DNA from: Hyparrhenia diplandra
Taxonomy: Eukaryota > Streptophyta > Magnoliopsida > Poales > Poaceae
DNA: 64,000 nt
Assembly: GCA_015847255.1 (NCBI GenBank)
Contig: JADLZK010008582.1
Coordinates: 50,689-114,688 of the forward strand
Reading direction: 5' to 3'
Under the pieces are notes generated by a model. That model was not told the DNA's origin. It ran no database searches and saw only the letters and a program-made list of their open reading frames with translations. Positions 12,306 through 22,868 of the stretch are shown here, piece by piece. Numbering within the stretch: position 1 is the stretch's first letter; every line of letters starts with the position of its first letter. A program made the translations under genes and the position numbers.

Positions 12306-12351
12306 ACTAGAAGGCCTCTTTGTGTTACAAAAAAAAAACTAGAAGGCCTCT
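12306..12351 (+). repeat. Tail-only retroposon insertion with 14-bp target duplication
   Basis: ACTAGAAGGCCTCT occurs at 12306-12319 and again at 12338-12351. Between the copies lie 18 bases, TTGTGTTAC plus nine A. The tail resembles the 3' end of the SINEs at 17051 and 21555 (minus strand: TTGTGTAATTTAAAA-like), so this may be a SINE truncated to its last bases. Confidence 0.6.
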
Positions 12352-12677
12352 CAGAATGACTTGGGCTGACATCCGCAATGTGGGCCGACACCGACAGAGC
12401 CGGGCTTGCTAGCCCATCGGGGCTTACTTGTACTATCTCGCCGACATGTGGGTCCGGAGCCACGCTTCCCTTTCGCACGTGCGCGCCGAAACCGGACGCC
12501 GTCACGCCGGTGCCGTCGCCGCCCACCCCCGCCGCGGTTTCGCCTTCGCGCGGCCGCCCACCATTTCTCTGCGCGCGCCCCACCCCCACAGAAAAGCTTC
12601 GCCTATGCCGCCGCCGACGCGTCATCCTCTTGTTCTCTCCCCCTGCTCCTACTCCTCCTCCCTCGTTCGAACCCGCC

Positions 12678-15487
12678 ATGGCCGCCTACAAGCCCCTGCC
12701 GCTCCGCCTCGCGGTGCCGCTGTCCCTCGCCCTCCTCCTCGCGCTCGCGCTCGTCGCCAACTTCCTCTGGGCCTCCTCCTCCTCCTCCTCCCGACGAGTC
12801 TCCCCGGCCCAGGCCTCCTCTTCCAGAAAAGTAACCACGCCGCCGCGCGCCGCATTGCTCTCCACGAACCAGCGAACAAATCTCGCCGCTCCTCTTATCT
12901 ACTCTAGTAACCATTGCTCCTCCTCTCGCAGGTGATGCGGAAGCGCGGCAAGGCGGTGGGGCACCTGAACGCGACGTATGCAGACCTGCCGGCGCCGCAC
13001 TGGGACTGGGAGGAGATGCCCGCGGCGCCCGTGCCACGCCTCGACGGGGCGTCAGTGCAGATTGGGGATCTCCTCTACGTCTTCGCCGGGTACGGGGACA
13101 TCGACCATGTGAGACACCTTTGCTTACTATCGCGTTGTTCCTCTGGATGATTCCCTTCTTGCAATTTTTCACTTTTTACGCTTCATTTTAAAGATTGAAC
13201 GGCTAGTGTAACTGTTCGGTTGTGCTGGTAAATAATAAGTCACCAATCGAATTATGAGCTAATTCCATTGCATCGAAGCAACCTGTGATTTGTTAGCAGC
13301 TCTTTTGAGTTTTTTTGGTTTAGCATGTAATGGGGTGAAAAGGTAATTGCAAAACTAATCATGCACCTATATCACTGACCGGATCTATCTGTAAGGTTTT
13401 AAGTTTTCCAAGAACTGCCCATAACCTTTAGGACTTCAAATAGTAGGATTCCTAGTCTATGGGCAAGATCAAGCTTTCCTTTCTGATATATTGCTTTGTT
13501 CCTTGCTTTTCAGGTCCATTCTCATGTTGATGTTTACAATTTCACTTCTAACACATGGGTCCAAAGGTTTGATATGCCCAAGGAGATGGCACATTCTCAT
13601 TTAGGAATGGCCTCAGATGGTAGATACATTTATGCAGTTTCAGGACAGTATGGACCACAGTGCCACGCCTCCATCAATCGCAACTTTGTTTTTGACACAG
13701 AGACTAGAGAGTGGCATGAATTGCCCCCTTTACCACTTCCTAGGTATGTGTGGTACAGTGCATTTAGTTAATTAGCCACAATATGTGCATGTATTGATAC
13801 TTATGACTTTTCTACTTTTTTCATTTTTTGCTTCTATCATTTATTATCATGTACACACTTGTTCAAATTTGGTTCCAGTCCATTGGCTTTACCAATTCAT
13901 GCTACTATCCAACAAGCATGCTAAAGACATAATGCCGGGCATCTGCTTATTTTGATTTTTGTTGAAATTTTGCATTTTTGTAATGTCTGAGCAGTTAACT
14001 AAGAATCAGATTGTAGAACTTTGTATGGAAAATAATATTTTAGTATGTCACTTGAGCAGCCTAATCCTACAAAATGAGATTAACCTTTTAGCAATACATA
14101 GAATTATTGTATTCTAAGGCCCGCTATATGCTGCCAATGTTTATTTTCAGAATCTGCTGGAATTGTCCATTGCTTGCATTCTGTATTGCTCTAGTTGTTG
14201 CTGGCACATAGCACCAAAAAACTTCATTTTGTGATAAAATTTTAGGTATGCACCAGCTACTCAGCTTTGGCGTGGGCGGCTCCATGTGATGGGTGGAGGC
14301 AAAGAGGACCGTCATGAACCTGGATTGGAGCATTGGAGCCTTGCTGTCAAGGATGGCAAGGCACTGGAGAACGAGTGGCAATCTGAAGTACCCATACCAC
14401 GTGGTGGACCTCATAGGTATCTCATTGTGGACTTGTGTCATTTATGCAGTCAACATGACGTCATGCCTGTTCAGAGTGCTTAGACATTCATACTGTTTAT
14501 GCTTTGTTATGACACAGACGTTCTGTCGGTTGTATACGTTTCTAAGTGTACTTTGTAATTCCTGACTTCAACTCTTTGCAGGGCATGTGTTGTAGCTAAT
14601 GATAAACTATTTGTGATTGGTGGACAAGAGGGAGACTTTATGCCTAAACCAGGATCACCTTTTTTTTTTTTTAAATGTGTACGGAGGCATGAGGTGTGTA
14701 TGTGGTTCCTGATGAAGCTTATTCATACACCTGTGGTTTATTTTCTCGTCATCAAGACCTGCATTGGACCCATGTTGAGTTGTACTCATGAAAACATGAT
14801 ATCTTTAACACTTTTTTTGGGTGTTCACAATTTTCTTTAAACAAATAAGTTCCTGCGGTTGGGATATTACTTCCAAATGATTGCTTCAACTTGAACCTGA
14901 AACAAAATCCTATATTTTCAGTATCAGTCCTGATGTCCAAATTCCTCTTTTGTATGAATATTTTTCTGCAGCTTAAGTCTTATATGTTCAGAGTTGCTCT
15001 CTTTCAGGTTTTGTATGGTGATGTGTATATGCTAGATGATGGAGCCAAGTGGAAGCAACTGTCCCCAATGCCAAAACCAGATTCCCACATTGAATTTGCA
15101 TGGGTTGTCGTTAACAACTCCATAGTAATTGTTGGTGGAACTACAGAGAAGCATCCTATCACCAAAAAGATGATTCTTGTTGGTGAAGTCTTCCGTTTTG
15201 ATTTGGAAACATTGGTAGGTTATGTCCAAGCCATTTTTAGTTTTACTGTGAGTCCATGACAGTTCCATTTGAATTTGAGGGTCCAACTAAATGGATTAAA
15301 AGTCTCTATGCCATTCTTGCAGACCTGGTCAGTCATTGGGCGCATGCCTTTCCGAATCAAGACAGCCTTAGCTGGGTACTGGGAGGGGTGGCTCTATTTT
15401 ACTTCTGGGCAGAGAGATCGTGGGCCTGATAATCCAGCTCCAAAGAAAGTTGTTGGAAGTATGTGGAGAACGAGGCTACACTTGTGA
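12678..15487 (+). CDS. Membrane-anchored kelch-repeat protein, At3g27220-like
   Basis: Seven exons: 12678-12830, 12932-13108, 13514-13743, 14246-14416, 14582-14693, 15008-15214 and 15323-15487, all with GT-AG introns and compatible phases, giving 404 residues. Residues 9-31 form one hydrophobic segment after a short basic end, which suggests a type II signal anchor (secretory pathway or Golgi). The rest is a kelch propeller: LDGASVQIGDLLYVFAGYGD, HLGMASDGRYIYAVSG, LHVMGGG, LFVIGGQEGDF, IVIVGGT and ending LAGYWEGWLYFTSGQRD, the conserved end of this plant family. The start is the first ATG in frame with the anchor and has a good context (GCCATGG). Exon 5 codes four consecutive Phe in a T12 run where relatives I recall have about two other residues. 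Biochemical role is unknown. The model is intact. Confidence 0.9.
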
Positions 15488-15639
15488 TGGTAGAAGTTGT
15501 GATGTGCTTTTTTTTTTTGGGAAAATTTTAGATTTGCATCTGATTTCTAGTCCAACAGCTAGGCCCCCTCAGAGAATTTGTTGTATCCTGTATTTATTGT
15601 CTTCGGATGCATATTATCTATTTTGACTAGATTTTGAAA

Positions 15640-16030
15640 ATTTAACATTAGTCTAGAGCTTTTAAATTGCCTGAGTACTGACAGTAAAACCTTGTAAATA
15701 CCGGCTTTTTGCCTAAACAACGCAAAGGTTGCTGACCTAAGTTAAATCTGCATGACTGGATCTGTTTCCATTTTTTCTGACAGTCAGGGCCCCAGGTGTT
15801 CATCTTACTTTTTGTATCCTAAACATGTGAACCTGATTTCTGGTTAATATTGTTTACTTGTTTTGATTGCCACATCCGGAATCTGAAGTTCAGAGATGTC
15901 TCCAAACAACCATAAGCGATCTTGCCCTCCAATGGAGGCAAAGCAACTATCGACTTTTGTGAAAAGATTATTCTTATTGGAAAATATTCAATGCAAAGCA
16001 ATGGAATAAAGGTGAGTCACCGTATCCTGA
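15640..16030 (+). repeat. Direct duplication downstream of the kelch gene, copy 1
   Basis: Aligns with 17490-17850. Shared blocks are CTGACAGTAAAACC, TTGATTGCCAC-like, CAGAGATGTCTCCAAACAAC, AAGCAACTATCGAC and TGCAAAGCAATGGAATAAAG. Non-coding in both copies. Confidence 0.75.
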
Positions 16031-17050
16031 TGGTTTTCTTGTTAATATTGTTTTTTGTTTTTCATTCTTTTTTTGGTTGCTCTCCAATGTACTTCGAAAT
16101 TGTTGAACTGTATGAAAGAAATTACTGATGCTGTTAGTACAAAAGTTTTGTGGGAAAAGAGAAATAGTATATTTGAAAAAGTAACCAGAAGGGCTGCAGG
16201 AAAATAGAGAATATATGCAACAACGGGTTGACTCGTTCCCATGTTGGCTTGCTCCCAAAGATATTGAACTGGGAGGATTTTTTTTAGTTTTTTTTTCTTT
16301 TTTTTTTTTTTGGTGTGGACGTGTGGTGTGGAATTAGGAGGATAGATAGATAGATACAGTTACTAGGCCTTTGTGGGCTGATCCAATGGGCCCCGTCCGA
16401 AGCAGGCCTAAAACAAATCCAAAGCTCCAAAGAGACGAGCCGAAGCCCAAACCGTCCCTCCCTACAGAAAGCAGCCCGCAACTTAACCCCAGTCAATACG
16501 GATTGCACGAGTGAAGTCGTTCTGAAATGAGCATCTCCCTGATTCGAGATGATGTTCCATTCGGTACGTTTCTGTTTTTTCTTTTCCCTTCATTCAGGCC
16601 GAAGGACTGTTGCAGCCAGGCCACCGTGTGTGTGTGGATCCCTGCCGGCCGGCTCGATGAGTTTTAGGGATTTAAGGGACTTTTTTAGTCCCAAGTCCCA
16701 ACACAAAAAGAAATAAAGCCCATGAAACCAAACAACACCTTAGTTACGGCTTGACATGATTTTGGTTGGGCAAGAATTAGAAGTCAACCGAGGTATGAAT
16801 AATTAAGTGAAGAGTTTAAAATTGATCAGTCCATAAGTTTTGGGCTATGGTGCTAGTGAGATTGGCAAGGATGCTCGGGAGGTGGTTTTCGTTGTACAAG
16901 GAGGAAGTTGGGAGGCGGCTGGAAGACCTGATCTAGAGGAGCTCTCCAGGCGCCCGACGCGTATCTGTTTGGAGAACAGGGAGGCGCCATCGTCAATGTT
17001 GGCTCAATTGGGTGTGCAATCTTCAACAAATGTCAGGAATGAGTCTGGTC

Positions 17051-17235
17051 TTTTTTTTGAGATTACACGGTACAACGCAGATGCTCAACACGCACGCACA
17101 CTCACCCCTATGAACACACGTACGCAAACCCTACCCCTATGAGCACCTTCGAAGGACCGAGCCGGCAAATCTTTGAAGTTCGAAGTCACCGCGGGGTGCC
17201 TCGCTATCGGCGGGGACGTCGCCTACCACTTAAGC
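17051..17235 (-). mobile_element. SINE remnant, 5'-truncated
   Basis: Read on the minus strand the element ends with GTAATCTC and eight A. Its body, AACGCAGATGCTCAACACGC and ACGCACACTCACCCCTATGA on the plus strand, matches the SINE at 21555-21822. The tRNA-like 5' part is missing here. Confidence 0.65.
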
Positions 17236-17489
17236 GGTGCGTGTTAGGCCTGCAATTTTCCTTAAAAAAAACTCATCTTTTTTCTGCGCGTGTGTGCCAT
17301 ACTCTTCAACCTGGATGCTGCTATTTGCATTTTCTTTTTGAAATAAAAAGCAGGGGAAACCTCTGATCTTAAAAAAAATTAAACTTACTTTTTCAAAAAA
17401 AAAAAAAAAAACCTAGGATAACCTCTTTTAAATGCATACGCCGCCACCGGTATTAGATATATTAGCTTTAACATTTAGCTTACTTTTTG

Positions 17490-17850
17490 CTTCTGAATTA
17501 CCTAAGTACCGACAATAAAACCATGTAATTATCTCTCCTTTTCAGCAGAGATTTTTTGGCTTAAGATAAGAAAGCAAAGGGGTCAAGTTAGATCATTTTT
17601 TGCCTCCTGATTTCTAGCTTGTTAATGTTGTCTACTTGTTTCAATTTGATTCCCACGCCTAGAATCTGGAGTTCAGAGATGTCTACAAACAACTAAAACA
17701 ACAACTTCCTAATAAAGCAATCTTGCTTGCTCCTCCAAATAGACTTAAGCAACTATGGACGACCTTTGTGAAAAAAGATTATTCTATTTGAAATGTTCCA
17801 TGCAAAGCAATGGAATAAAGTGGAGCCACTAAATGTTCATGTATTCCTTC
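17490..17850 (+). repeat. Direct duplication downstream of the kelch gene, copy 2
   Basis: Partner of 15640-16030. It keeps the blocks CAGAGATGTCTACAAACAAC, AAGCAACTATGGACG and TGCAAAGCAATGGAATAAAG, with small insertions. Confidence 0.75.
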
Positions 17851-17946
17851 CCTAGAGCTGTTGCAGAGAGGGTGGAATAATATTCGTTCTTTTGATTTTT
17901 TTTTTTCCCTTTGCCTTTTTTTATCTCTATTTAATTTAGCCTTGAA

Positions 17947-18955
17947 CTAGAAAACGGGCGCGGCGTTGCCGCGCGCCCATGGCCCATCTTGAGCCAAGTG
18001 TTTCATTCATGTTTGTAATAATTTTTTGTCTAGGCTTCTTCTTTATTCCCAAATTTGAAATGCATAAATTGCTTTCGTCTTCTCCTTTATTCCCAAGCGA
18101 AATGCATAAATTGCTTTCGTCGTAGTCGTTTATTCTAGATTCTTAATTTTCTTGCAATATCTAGCGGTTCAGATTCTTAATAGGCATTATATACACAAAA
18201 TAATCCGGGATAGAGTATTAGAATGAAAAGACTATTAATTATATAAGGTATGTAGGGTTTTTTTTTTTTTTTTTTTTTTTTTTTTGAATGAAAGAATTAT
18301 GGGTTTCGAACTTAGGATGGATGAGATATAAAATTAAGTGTATGGGCAAAATATGAATGAGACGAATGTGAAAATTATTTTTAGGTTTTTTGATCATGGA
18401 GGGGTTATCACCTGAACTTAGGAAAAATTAATTTTAATATATAGGGTTTTATTTTAGTTTTTTTTTTTTTGTGGAAGAATTATGGGATTCGAGTTAGCAT
18501 GGATTGAAAAGGATTTGAATATGTAGGGTTTTATTTTAGAAGATATTTTGGTGGAAGAATTACGTGATTTGGAGTGAGAGTGAATGAAATATAAACCTTC
18601 TAAGTTTATTGATAAAACGCGAATGAGAATATTTTAAAAATTATTTTCTTTTTTTAATGATGGAAAAGGAATGAAAAATATTTGGGCAGGTTCTAGAGTG
18701 GTTCTAGTTTATTTAGAAATTTTCTAGAAAGGAAAAGAGCTTTTCTTTAATCTTTTGGTACGTTTATCGGTGACGCGTAGCAATTGCCAGAGTGAACAGT
18801 GCCGCCGTCAGATAAACAGTAAATAAACAGTGCCCTCGAAAGCAACCTGTGGAGTGGCTGGAGCCGTCCGATCGAGATCCAACGGTCGTGGTTTTGCAGG
18901 CGACGTGGCCATGCTCTTGTGCCCGAGCTTGGACTCGCGTTTCGATAGTAAGAGA
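17947..18955 (-). mobile_element. Non-autonomous Helitron with intact ends
   Basis: On the minus strand the element starts TCTCTTACTATCGAAACGCG at 18955 and ends at 17947 with a GC-rich hairpin (GGGCGCGCGGCAACGCCGCG with its complement), eight to ten bases before TTTTCTAG. The host base before the 5' end is A and the base after CTAG is T, the canonical Helitron A/T insertion site without target duplication. The 1009-bp body has no coding sequence. It contains a 24-T run and repeated GAAAGAATTATGGG-like phrases, so it depends on a helper element. Confidence 0.82.
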
Positions 18956-18965
18956 TGTTGTATTC

Positions 18966-19286
18966 TCACAAATTTACCTGAACATGACGCCTTGTACACT
19001 GGTGGATGTCTGCAATAAAATCAGGTTCAATGCCTTGGGTTTTTGAGACATTTGTTTGTACAGTTTTGTTCCTGTCATCACTGACCTTGACATCCAAAGA
19101 AAATGTACATTTAATTTTTCTAAATTCATTATGGACAGAAACGTTCTCCCTCAAATATAATTGCATTGAAGTACTATCAATTATTGCATTTTTTTCCTCC
19201 TCTGATATAACATCTTTTGCGTATACAACAAAAAAGATAGAGCTGATTTTCCAAGATGAAGAGTTAGGTTGTCGTGCTATCACCAA
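18966..19286 (-). CDS. Unrecognised 106-codon frame next to the Helitron
   Basis: The minus-strand frame reads as a mixed hydrophilic protein with KCTFSLDVKVSDDRNKTVQ in its second half and no membrane segment. The composition looks more protein-like than most chance frames here. It ends 10 bp outside the Helitron 5' end, which could have cut off a longer gene. I recognise no family and cannot exclude chance. It could be an exon of a decayed grass-specific gene. Confidence 0.25.
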   Translation of the reverse strand: MVIARQPNSSSWKISSIFFVVYAKDVISEEEKNAIIDSTSMQLYLRENVSVHNEFRKIKCTFSLDVKVSDDRNKTVQTNVSKTQGIEPDFIADIHQCTRRHVQVNL

Positions 19287-19600
19287 CTGAATTCTTATAG
19301 CTTAATCCCATCCCCCAGCCCCCCCAGCTTTAGCTGTTAGGGGAGACGACACTGCACACACACACGCCGGATGATCGATGGCGACTCACATATAAACTTT
19401 GCCGGCGTTTACAGGGGCTGTCACGGTTAACACTGACTAATCACGTGAGCCTAGCTATTGCCTCAGGGCCACCTCTCAGCTCGATCGTCGTCTTCTTTAA
19501 TTAGTGAATCTGAAGAAAGAGCTTTCGGCACCACGCTGTCAGTTGTTGAACAGGCCGGCGGTAGCTAGTGGCGGATGGACGACCGGCCTGCCGCGGCTAG
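19287..19600. other. Intergenic, no gene recognised
   Basis: A short CA repeat near 19355 and mixed sequence; nothing coding is supported. Confidence 0.4.
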
Positions 19601-21142
19601 CCGGCGATGAGCCGTCGCTGTTGCGCGGCCAACAGGCAAGGTGCACGGTCACCAACTCCCACCGCAAATCCATGCACTCTGCACGGGTATTCTGGCAAAT
19701 CTGACATGCATGTACTCCCTCCGTCTGTAATTGACCGTCGCCGTCGATTTTTAAATGCTTCAGCCACTCGATTTGTATAAAATACATCCAAATAAATTTA
19801 TTAAAAAACTAGACAAAAGATCTTTTCCAATGATATACTTAACATAAATATTTATATATTTTAATATATAATTGCCGGCGAGTAGTTTACCGGGCGGAAG
19901 AACGACAAACATTCAAGGACGGAGGGAGTATGCATTTCTTTGATTTTGCTGAATACTCCTATATCAGATGTGTTGTTGGTGTCTGACAAAAGAACCATAA
20001 GCAACATCGTAATCATGCGGTATCAATGTATCATGCAAACAACGGCAAAGCCTGGCTAATGAATGTTTCCCTGAACGGCAGGTTACCGCTTTTGGTCGCC
20101 ATCGGTGTCGAGCAACGCCGGCCACTCCGTTTGTCGGCTGCCGGTGCCGGCCGGCAGGTACTTTCTGCCGTCGATAACGTCGCCGTTGACGGGTGGGATC
20201 GGACCTACCTGTCAGTGGCAAAGTCACCGGACATAATTGTAGGAGACCTCCCGTTTGTGTGGTGTGAGCAAATATAGTTTGTTTGAATGCAAAGAATCAC
20301 ACGCATTGTGGATGATGTTGACGTGCTATTTTCTGTTGGGTTGTGTGTTTCATCGGCTTTTAGCCTTTGACTGGGGCACCCCGGCCCTTTACAAATGGAG
20401 TACACACATACGCAAGCTAGAACGAACGATGACTTGGATGCAGACAAAACATAAGTTGTTAGAGAATGGGCAATACTGTTCAGTTCAGATCGGCAGCACT
20501 CCGGATGGCGGCTAAACATAGGGACAGTTTTTGCTATTTGTACCTTGGCTAACGTCATATACATGTCTTTGTGAATAATGCATAACGAAGAGTAGCTACC
20601 TAGCTAGCAATGCAATAACCCCATTTATATTGCGGTGTACGTAAAATCTAGTAACAAGATGCAACATATATTTAATTTATGTTTACTGATGTAATGGTAA
20701 TATGTTGGAAATTTTGATGGCAAATAAGCAAGTTTGTATCTATTAGTGCTAATTGTTAATTACAAGCTAAAATAAAGATTAATTGTTGCAAACACCATAG
20801 CTAATAGCCGAGTACCTAACTGACGAAAGTTATTAATCGGGCTCCTCCAAGCAAAGTACTGCTAATTAGATGGAGAGTCCAAAATGTGACTTAATAATAA
20901 TAGGTTGGCTAGTAACTATGCTAGTAAGAGCATCTCTAAAGTTTGGCATATGGCTTCCACATCTTTATTTTTTTTAGAAAAATGAGAAAAAAAAAAAAAC
21001 CTCCAGCAGTTTGGCATACGACTTTCCTATTTTTTTTTTTGTCAATTCCCAAAGCGTCGATCAATCCGCACAAATATAAGCGCCTCGGGGAGCCATGCAT
21101 CTGTGAAATCCCGCGAGTCTTTGTCCTCTTGTGCTTCTCTTC
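19601..21142 (+). repeat. Tandem duplication, copy A
   Basis: Head-to-tail partner of 21143-22868. Landmarks are GAGCCGTCGCTGTTGCGCGG, the block with CCGGTGCCGGCCGGCAGGTA, GTTTCATCGGCTTTTAGCC, CCATTTATATTGC, TTAGATGGAGAGTCCAAAAT and AATATAAGCGCCTCGGGG. It carries a MITE (19715-19928) absent from copy B. It lacks the SINE and two short tail insertions of copy B. No coding sequence is supported. Confidence 0.9.
19715..19928. mobile_element. Stowaway-type MITE, present only in tandem copy A
   Basis: A 214-bp element with left terminus CTCCCTCCGTCTG and right terminus GGACGGAGGGAG, flanked by TA at 19713-19714 and 19929-19930. The interior (AATAAATTTATTAAAAAACT, then AATATATAATTGCCGGC) matches the MITE at 24008-24240. 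Copy B near 21253-21265 runs straight through the site (ACATGCATTTCTTTG). Confidence 0.88.
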
Positions 21143-21554
21143 CCGGATGAGCCGTCGCTGTTGCGCGGCCAACAGGCAAGGTGCACGGTCACCACCTCCC
21201 ACCGCAAATCCATGCACTCTGCACGGGGTATATTCTCAATTCTGGCAAATCTGACATGCATTTCTTTGAATTTGCTGAATATATTAGATGTGTTGTTGGT
21301 GTCTGCCAAAAAAAAACCATAAGCAACATCGTAATCATGCGGTATCATGTAAGCACCGGCAAAGCCTGGCTAATGAATGTTTCCCGTGAACGGCAGGTTA
21401 CCAGTTTTGGTGTCGAGCAACGCCGGCCACACCGTTTGCCGGCTGCCGGTGCCGGCCGGCAGGTACTTTCTGCCGTCGACGTCGGTGGGATCGGACCCAC
21501 CTGTCAGTGCCAAAGTCACCGGAGACATGATTGTTGTGTGGTGAGCAAATATAG

Positions 21555-21822
21555 TTTTTTTTTTTAAATTACACAAGATAACGCAGACGCTCAACACGCA
21601 CGCACACTCACCCTTATGAACACACGCACGCAAACCCTACCCCGCAAATCTTGAAGTTCGAAGTCACCACCGGCGCCCGCTATCGAGGGGGACGCCGCCT
21701 ACCACTTAATGGCGCGGAAAATCTCGAAATAAATTCGAGAATAAAGTGTCGCAGACTCGTGATTTGAACTCGGGTGGGAGCCTCCCAACCAATAGCTTTT
21801 GCCATTGCACCGTGAGCCAATG
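21555..21822 (-). mobile_element. tRNA-derived SINE
   Basis: On the minus strand the element begins TGGCTCACGGTGCAATGGCA, which resembles a tRNA A box. It has GAGTTCAAATCACGAGTC, which resembles a B box (GTTCRANNC), about 45 bp further, and ends with an 11-A tail at 21565-21555. The body matches the truncated copy at 17051. The combination of an internal pol III promoter and a poly(A) tail supports a SINE of the kind common in rice. Tandem copy A has no SINE at this place, but copy B also has about 140 bp of extra sequence after it, so a clean target duplication is not visible. Confidence 0.75.
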
Positions 21823-22214
21823 CGTACGTTTTGGATGATGAGTACGGTCGTCGGAGCTACACATTTTTTGTGCAGACTGTTGTTATATTGTATATTTATG
21901 TATAATGGCGTGCAATGCAACGACGATCATTGGGGGGGGTTGTGTGATTTAGGAAGGGACCCGATCGACCAGACGTTGTGTGGATGATGTTGACGTGCTA
22001 GTTTCTGTTGGGTTGTGTGTTTCATCGGCTTTTAGCCTTTGACTGGGGTACCCTGGCCCTTTATAAATGGAGTACACACACACGCAAGCTAGATCGAACG
22101 ATGACTTGTATGCAGACAAACAAGTTGTTAGAGAACGGACAATACTGTTCAGATCGGCAGCACTCCGGATGGCAGCTAAACATAGGGGCAGGTTTTGCCA
22201 TTTGTACCTTGGCT

Positions 22215-22267
22215 AACGTCATATATAATATCCTTGTCAAAAAAAAAAAAAACGTCATATATAATAT
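22215..22267 (+). repeat. Tail-only retroposon insertion with 17-bp target duplication
   Basis: AACGTCATATATAATAT occurs at 22215-22231 and 22251-22267 without mismatch. Between them are 19 bases, CCTTGTC and 12 A. Tandem copy A (near 20551) has the single unduplicated site, which supports insertion into copy B. Confidence 0.72.
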
Positions 22268-22470
22268 ATGCATGTCTTTGTGAATAATGCATAACGAAGA
22301 GTAGCTACCTAGCAATGCAATAACCCCATTTATATTGCAGTGTACGTAAAATCTAGTAACAAGATGCAACATATATTTAATTTATGTTTACTGATGTAAT
22401 GGTAGTATGTTGGAAATTTTGATGGCAAATAAGCAAGTTTGTATCTATTAGTGCTAATTGTAATTATAAG

Positions 22471-22509
22471 CTAAAATAAATATTTTTTTTTGACAAGAAC
22501 TAAAATAAA
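22471..22509 (-). repeat. Tail-only retroposon insertion with 10-bp target duplication
   Basis: CTAAAATAAA occurs at 22471-22480 and 22500-22509. Between them are 19 bases which on the minus strand read TTCTTGTC, a short A run and TA. Tandem copy A (near 20767-20776) has a single CTAAAATAAA. The CTTGTC-poly(A) end is shared with the insertion at 22232, in the opposite orientation. Confidence 0.65.
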
Positions 22510-22868
22510 GATTAATTGCTCCAAACACCATAGCTAATAGCCGAGTACCTAACTGACAAAAGTTATTAATCGGTCTCCTCCAAGCAAGTACTGCTAATTA
22601 GATGGAGAGTCCAAAATGAGACTTAATAATAGGTTGGTAGTAACTATGCTAGTAAGAGCATCTCCAAAGTTCGGCATCCACATCTTTATTTTTTGGAAAA
22701 ATGAAAAAAAAAAAACCCTCCAACAATTGTCATACGACTTCCCTATATTTTTTTTTTTGTCAATTCCCAAAGCGCCGATCAATCCACGAAAATATAAGCG
22801 CCTCGGGGGAGCCATGCATCCGTGAAATCCCGCGAGTCTTTCTCCTCTTGTGCGGCTTCTTCTCTTCT

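Larger units (their letters stand above)
15488..17946. other. 3' flank and intergenic region with repeats
   Basis: Holds the duplicated segment 15640-16030 (partner 17490-17850), a long T-rich tract near 16270-16312, and a probable Tourist-like MITE remnant near 16655-16742 that ends ATGAAACCAAACAACACC. It also holds a SINE remnant at 17051. No gene is recognised; a 100-codon frame at 16840 is AT/GC mixed and matches nothing I know. Confidence 0.5.
21143..22868 (+). repeat. Tandem duplication, copy B
   Basis: Second copy of 19601-21142. It contains a SINE with extra flanking DNA at 21555-21960 and two tiny poly(A)-tailed insertions (22232-22250 and 22481-22499). The end of the unit (AATATAAGCGCCTCGGGGGA through CTTGTGCGGCTTCTTCTC) matches the end of copy A at 21076-21142. 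Confidence 0.9.

Noticed and set aside
12603..13172. 189-codon minus-strand frame over kelch exons 1-2
   Set aside because: It is an Arg/Gly-rich shadow of a GC-rich exon and has no family resemblance.
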